A stretch of 7,842 nt of DNA from PSRF01 sp035457105 (lineage in GTDB: Bacteria; Acidobacteriota; Blastocatellia; Pyrinomonadales; Pyrinomonadaceae), in NCBI GenBank assembly GCA_035457105.1, contig DATIBX010000099.1, positions 1-7,842 of the forward strand, read 5' to 3'. The notes below the pieces were generated by a model. It was not told the DNA's origin, made no database searches, and worked only from the letters and a program-made list of their open reading frames with translations. The translations under genes were made by a program, and so were the position numbers. The number at the start of each line of letters is the position of its first letter. Within the stretch, counting starts at the first letter, position 1. Shown one piece after another: positions 5,511-7,842 of this stretch.

Positions 5511-6324
5511 TTAACCAAATTGGAAATGTTGGACCACCAATTGGTTGATGGCGGCTTGCTTGATCAACCAGCTCTCTTGCTGCTTGTAGTCGCAACTGTG
5601 GCAACGTTCGCTCTCAGCGCACACGACATTTGTGGCCAATTTGTGGACATTTTCCGGCAAAGCGACTTGTCGAGTGAGTCTATGAGCGCGGATATACCGT
5701 TCCGTGATCTTCATATCGCGATGGCCCATCAGTGCTTTGATCGAGAAAGCGTCGTAACCGGCGAGTGCTAACCGAGTACAAAAGGTGCTCTGAGATCATG
5801 CCATTCTAAATTTCGAATCTCAGCCTTATCGCATGCGGTAGCGAAACCTTTTGATATCCGTGTAAGGATTTTTAGTCTTTGGATTAACGAAGACGAATTC
5901 ATCGGCCTTTTTCTTGTCACAGAGTTGAAGCAGAACCGATTTCACTCTGTCGTCTAATACATCTATCGGAATCTCTCGATTCCGTTTGCCTTTCGTTCGA
6001 GAGGCAACTACTACGTTGCGGAAGAAATCCACCTGATCGCGTCGCAAGTTGGGTTGCTCGCGCTTCCTCAGAAATAAACCCAAGGCGACGAGCACCATTG
6101 GTTGAAGATGTTTGCGTTCCTCTATCGACCAACTCATTAAGTCAGCTTCTTCAGTTGGCGTCAGGTATCGATAATGTTCATTATCCAGCTTGAATTTCTT
6201 CACTCGTAGACACGGATTGCTATCGGCCATCCTCGATTGCCAAATTAAAGATCTGCGACAACATGTATTCTGGTTTTGGCTGCAGTTGCTCGATCAAATT
6301 CAAGAACTCAGACTCCAGCAGCTT
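5511..6324 (-). pseudogene. Tyrosine recombinase (phage/island integrase), broken by frameshifts
   Basis: Read on the minus strand, the integrase is spread over several frames. First, 6324-6220 ends SQIFNLAIEDG, the typical end of the core-binding domain. Second, 6230-5826 carries DSNPCLRVKKF, YRYLTPTEEADLM and LRKREQPNLRRDQVDFF (the catalytic Arg I region), then VVASRTKGKRNREIPID and FVNPKTKNPYTDIKRF. Third, about 5846-5785 carries FATACDKAEIRNLEWHDLR; the HxxR motif (HDLR) is at 5789-5800. Fourth, about 5783-5511 carries TRLALAGYDAFSIKALMGHR and MKITERY, with the catalytic Tyr. The breaks lie near 6225, 5845 and 5781. All catalytic motifs survive on the DNA but never in one frame, so no functional enzyme is made. 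In an intact protein this would catalyse site-specific insertion and excision of a phage or genomic island. No attachment-site repeat could be identified. Confidence 0.8.
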
Positions 6325-6419
6325 TTAGGGATGTTCCGACTCTTACTCGTTTGGCCCACACGCGGAAGAGGTAATCGCGCGGCCAAGCCGTTCAGGTCAG
6401 CAAAGGGAGTCGCGCTCAT
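6300..6419 (-). other. Short ORF with strong ribosome site, 5' end of a broken recombinase
   Basis: ATG 6419 opens a 39-residue frame beginning MSATPFADLNGLAARLPLPR and containing SKSRNIPK. It follows an unusually good GGAGGAGG (6429-6436, 9-base spacing). A one-base shift near 6325 continues it as KLLESEFLNLIEQLQPKPEY, which runs in frame into the integrase remnant. The SKSRNIPKLLES...LLEQL pattern resembles the linker and first catalytic-domain helix of tyrosine recombinases. It sits upstream of core-binding-like sequence (SQIFNLAIEDG), which would be out of order, so it could be a second recombinase fused to the first. That reading is tentative. The peptide as it stands matches no family I know. 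Confidence 0.3.
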
Positions 6420-6428
6420 ATGATTCAA

Positions 6429-6436
6429 CCTCCTCC
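6429..6436 (-). promoter_or_regulatory. Strong Shine-Dalgarno before ATG 6419
   Basis: GGAGGAGG on the minus strand lies 9 bases before ATG 6419. It is the strongest ribosome-binding match in the window, yet the frame it serves is only 39 codons long. This supports the view that a longer gene once started here. The 120 bases between it and the stop of the PDZ/TPR gene hold open frames on both strands but nothing I can assign. Confidence 0.4.
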
Positions 6437-6550
6437 GGTTCTTGCCTCAGGAGATCCCCCAAATCCTGGAGCGGACGTTTTCCAGCGAGATTCGGCAACG
6501 GTATGCCTTGGCTTCCAACCTCGGTGTCCAAACTCAGTTGAGAGAAGAAC

Positions 6551-7819
6551 TTAATTCTTTGCTAGACGCTGCCAGTTATCGACGATGTCCATTCCGTGCG
6601 GATAATAACTCCAAAAATATTTTAAACGACCTTCGACTCGATCTATCGTCTTCCCGCGCTGAACGATCTCACGCGCCAAATCCTCCTGATTGTTTTTGAC
6701 CAGGGCTAATGCCTCGGCAGCGTCTATTCGAAACTTATACTTCTCATAGTCCGCTGGCAGGGTCTCCTGAAATTTGTGCGAAGCTTCTTTGAACTTCTCG
6801 ATGTCGCCTTTTTGCGCTGCAGCAAGAAGCATTACCGAGAGGAAAAACCCTGTCTGCTTGATCTCGAAACATTTTTCGGCAAACACGATGCTGTTCGAAA
6901 AATCCTTCCGCGCAAGCGCCGCCATCATCTTGTTCTGGTATGCCACCACGAAACCCTGTTCAGCTAAGCGTTCCGGATTGCGGAGAATGTGATCAGCCGT
7001 TGCCTCAGCTTCATCCCACAAACCTATGTGGAACGCCGCGTAACCCACATTTAACCTGGTCTCCAGATCGTCGGGATACGAACCCAGATAACGCTTCAGT
7101 AGAGGAATGGCTGCCCGAAAATGCTTTCTTTTCCATAATTCTGTGCCGAGGTAAGAACAGAATGCGACAGGCTCGGTCGAAATAAAGGTCGCAATCAGTT
7201 CCTTTTGCTTGTTGAGTTCAGCTTCGGGGGCATTGTCCAAGATCAGCTCGATTCGTGCCACGAGAATTTGACTTCGAGTCAACGTGCCATCTCGCTCGGC
7301 GGCATCGATGAACGCTCGTCCTTTCTCCAGCGCCTTGTTCTCGTCTTCCACATCAGTAAATTCGACGCCTCGTTGGTATTCTGGTATCTGGCGACCAACC
7401 TCAATGCTTTGCATGATCAACCGGAACTGGAACGCCACAGGGTTGTCTTCCATCGTGTCGATACCTAAGGGTCCTGTTGGAACCTTCGTCTTTAGACGAG
7501 TATCTCCGCGCCAAACTTCTATCTCAACGCTTGGCACGAGTTTGTCGTATGCCTCGCGCGCTTTGAAATAACTTGAATGGTCAATAATTTCGAACTTGCC
7601 ATATCGGGATAACATGTCCATCGGTTGAAGGCGTAAGCGAGCTGCGGTGCCTCCGGCGTCAACTTGGAGCACACGGAGTCCACGACCGGGATTGCGCTCA
7701 CCATTCACTGGTTCCCGAAACTCTGCCTGTCCAAAAGCGGGTGAGCAAGCAATCAAAATTGCGGAGAAGAACACTGCAAATGCAAAACCAAGTCGAGTAA
7801 GAGCGCCCTTTGTAAACAT
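6551..7819 (-). CDS. Secreted or lipid-anchored PDZ-like / TPR-repeat protein
   Basis: This 422-residue protein has no recognised specific function. Residues 1-31 form an export signal: Lys4 and Arg9, a hydrophobic core at 10-24, then LIAC with Cys25 as a possible lipobox, or signal peptidase I cleavage just after SPAFGQA. Residues about 47-118 look like a PDZ domain (GLRVLQVDAGGTAARLRLQP ... EIEVWRGDTRLKTKVPTG), which usually binds peptide C-termini. The rest is helical. Residues about 219-283 contain two TPR-like units (YLGTELWKRKHFRAAIPLLK and TRLNVGYAAFHIGLWDEAEA), and further helices follow to about 390. PDZ plus TPR in an exported protein suggests a scaffold in envelope protein handling; this is inference. 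No clear Shine-Dalgarno is seen before ATG 7819, though only 23 upstream bases are in the window. It is transcribed toward the integrase remnant and is intact. Confidence 0.75.
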   Translation of the reverse strand: MFTKGALTRLGFAFAVFFSAILIACSPAFGQAEFREPVNGERNPGRGLRVLQVDAGGTAARLRLQPMDMLSRYGKFEIIDHSSYFKAREAYDKLVPSVEIEVWRGDTRLKTKVPTGPLGIDTMEDNPVAFQFRLIMQSIEVGRQIPEYQRGVEFTDVEDENKALEKGRAFIDAAERDGTLTRSQILVARIELILDNAPEAELNKQKELIATFISTEPVAFCSYLGTELWKRKHFRAAIPLLKRYLGSYPDDLETRLNVGYAAFHIGLWDEAEATADHILRNPERLAEQGFVVAYQNKMMAALARKDFSNSIVFAEKCFEIKQTGFFLSVMLLAAAQKGDIEKFKEASHKFQETLPADYEKYKFRIDAAEALALVKNNQEDLAREIVQRGKTIDRVEGRLKYFWSYYPHGMDIVDNWQRLAKN

Positions 7820-7842
7820 GTGATTATTGAATGTAGCTGAAG

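Noticed and set aside
5520..5771. Plus-strand 83-codon frame opposite the integrase end
   Set aside because: The minus strand here clearly encodes the GHRD...ERY end of a tyrosine recombinase, so this is its shadow.
6442..6699. Plus-strand frame starting at TTG (PQEIPQILERTFSSEIRQRY...)
   Set aside because: The first half reads quite like a real protein, but it overlaps the 3' end of the PDZ/TPR gene antisense by about 150 bases, lacks a ribosome site and matches no family I recognise. The opposite strand is also open there, so coding direction cannot be decided.

Overview
This window looks like a piece of a GC-moderate, free-living soil-type bacterial chromosome. It has six intact protein genes and, between roughly 4.1 and 6.4 kb, a stretch of broken gene remnants. 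No RNA gene, CRISPR array or intact insertion sequence was seen. The phylum cannot be fixed from the sequence. The integrase remnant and the secreted PDZ/TPR protein remind me of Acidobacteriota, but that is a weak impression and a proteobacterium is also possible.

Region 1 (126-4040, plus strand) holds five genes in the same direction: an EHN-type epoxide hydrolase with a TTG start, a cupin exported by a Tat-like signal, an atypical SDR / NAD-dependent epimerase, MsrB and MsrA. The last three are tightly coupled: SDR-msrB and msrB-msrA each share an ATGA stop/start overlap, and every start has a good Shine-Dalgarno. The products fit a response to electrophiles and oxidants: epoxide opening, a carbonyl/sugar-type oxidoreductase, repair of both methionine sulfoxide stereoisomers, and an exported metal-binding cupin. 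That shared role is inference. The cluster ends in a convergent gap (4041-4372) that holds a frameshifted remnant of a small PQ-loop membrane protein.

Region 2 (4373-6419, minus strand) contains an intact ZIP-family metal transporter, then the C-terminal HTH of a FixJ/NarL-type response regulator whose N-terminal part is missing, then a tyrosine recombinase (phage/island integrase) broken by at least three frameshifts. The integrase remnant starts from a short ORF with an unusually strong Shine-Dalgarno. This is best read as a decayed mobile-element junction.

Region 3 (6551-7819, minus strand) is one intact gene for a secreted or lipid-anchored protein with a PDZ-like domain followed by TPR-like helices, of unknown specific role.

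The most unusual observation is that the first 44 residues of the cupin align without gaps to the first 44 residues of the neighbouring epoxide hydrolase, at 17 identical positions including both start contexts. This suggests that the cupin gene was built by duplication of, or recombination with, the hydrolase 5' end, and that the Tat signal arose inside the copied segment. The cluster also has a one-cysteine MsrB beside a two-cysteine MsrA, and the ZIP transporter lacks the canonical histidines of its metal-site motifs.
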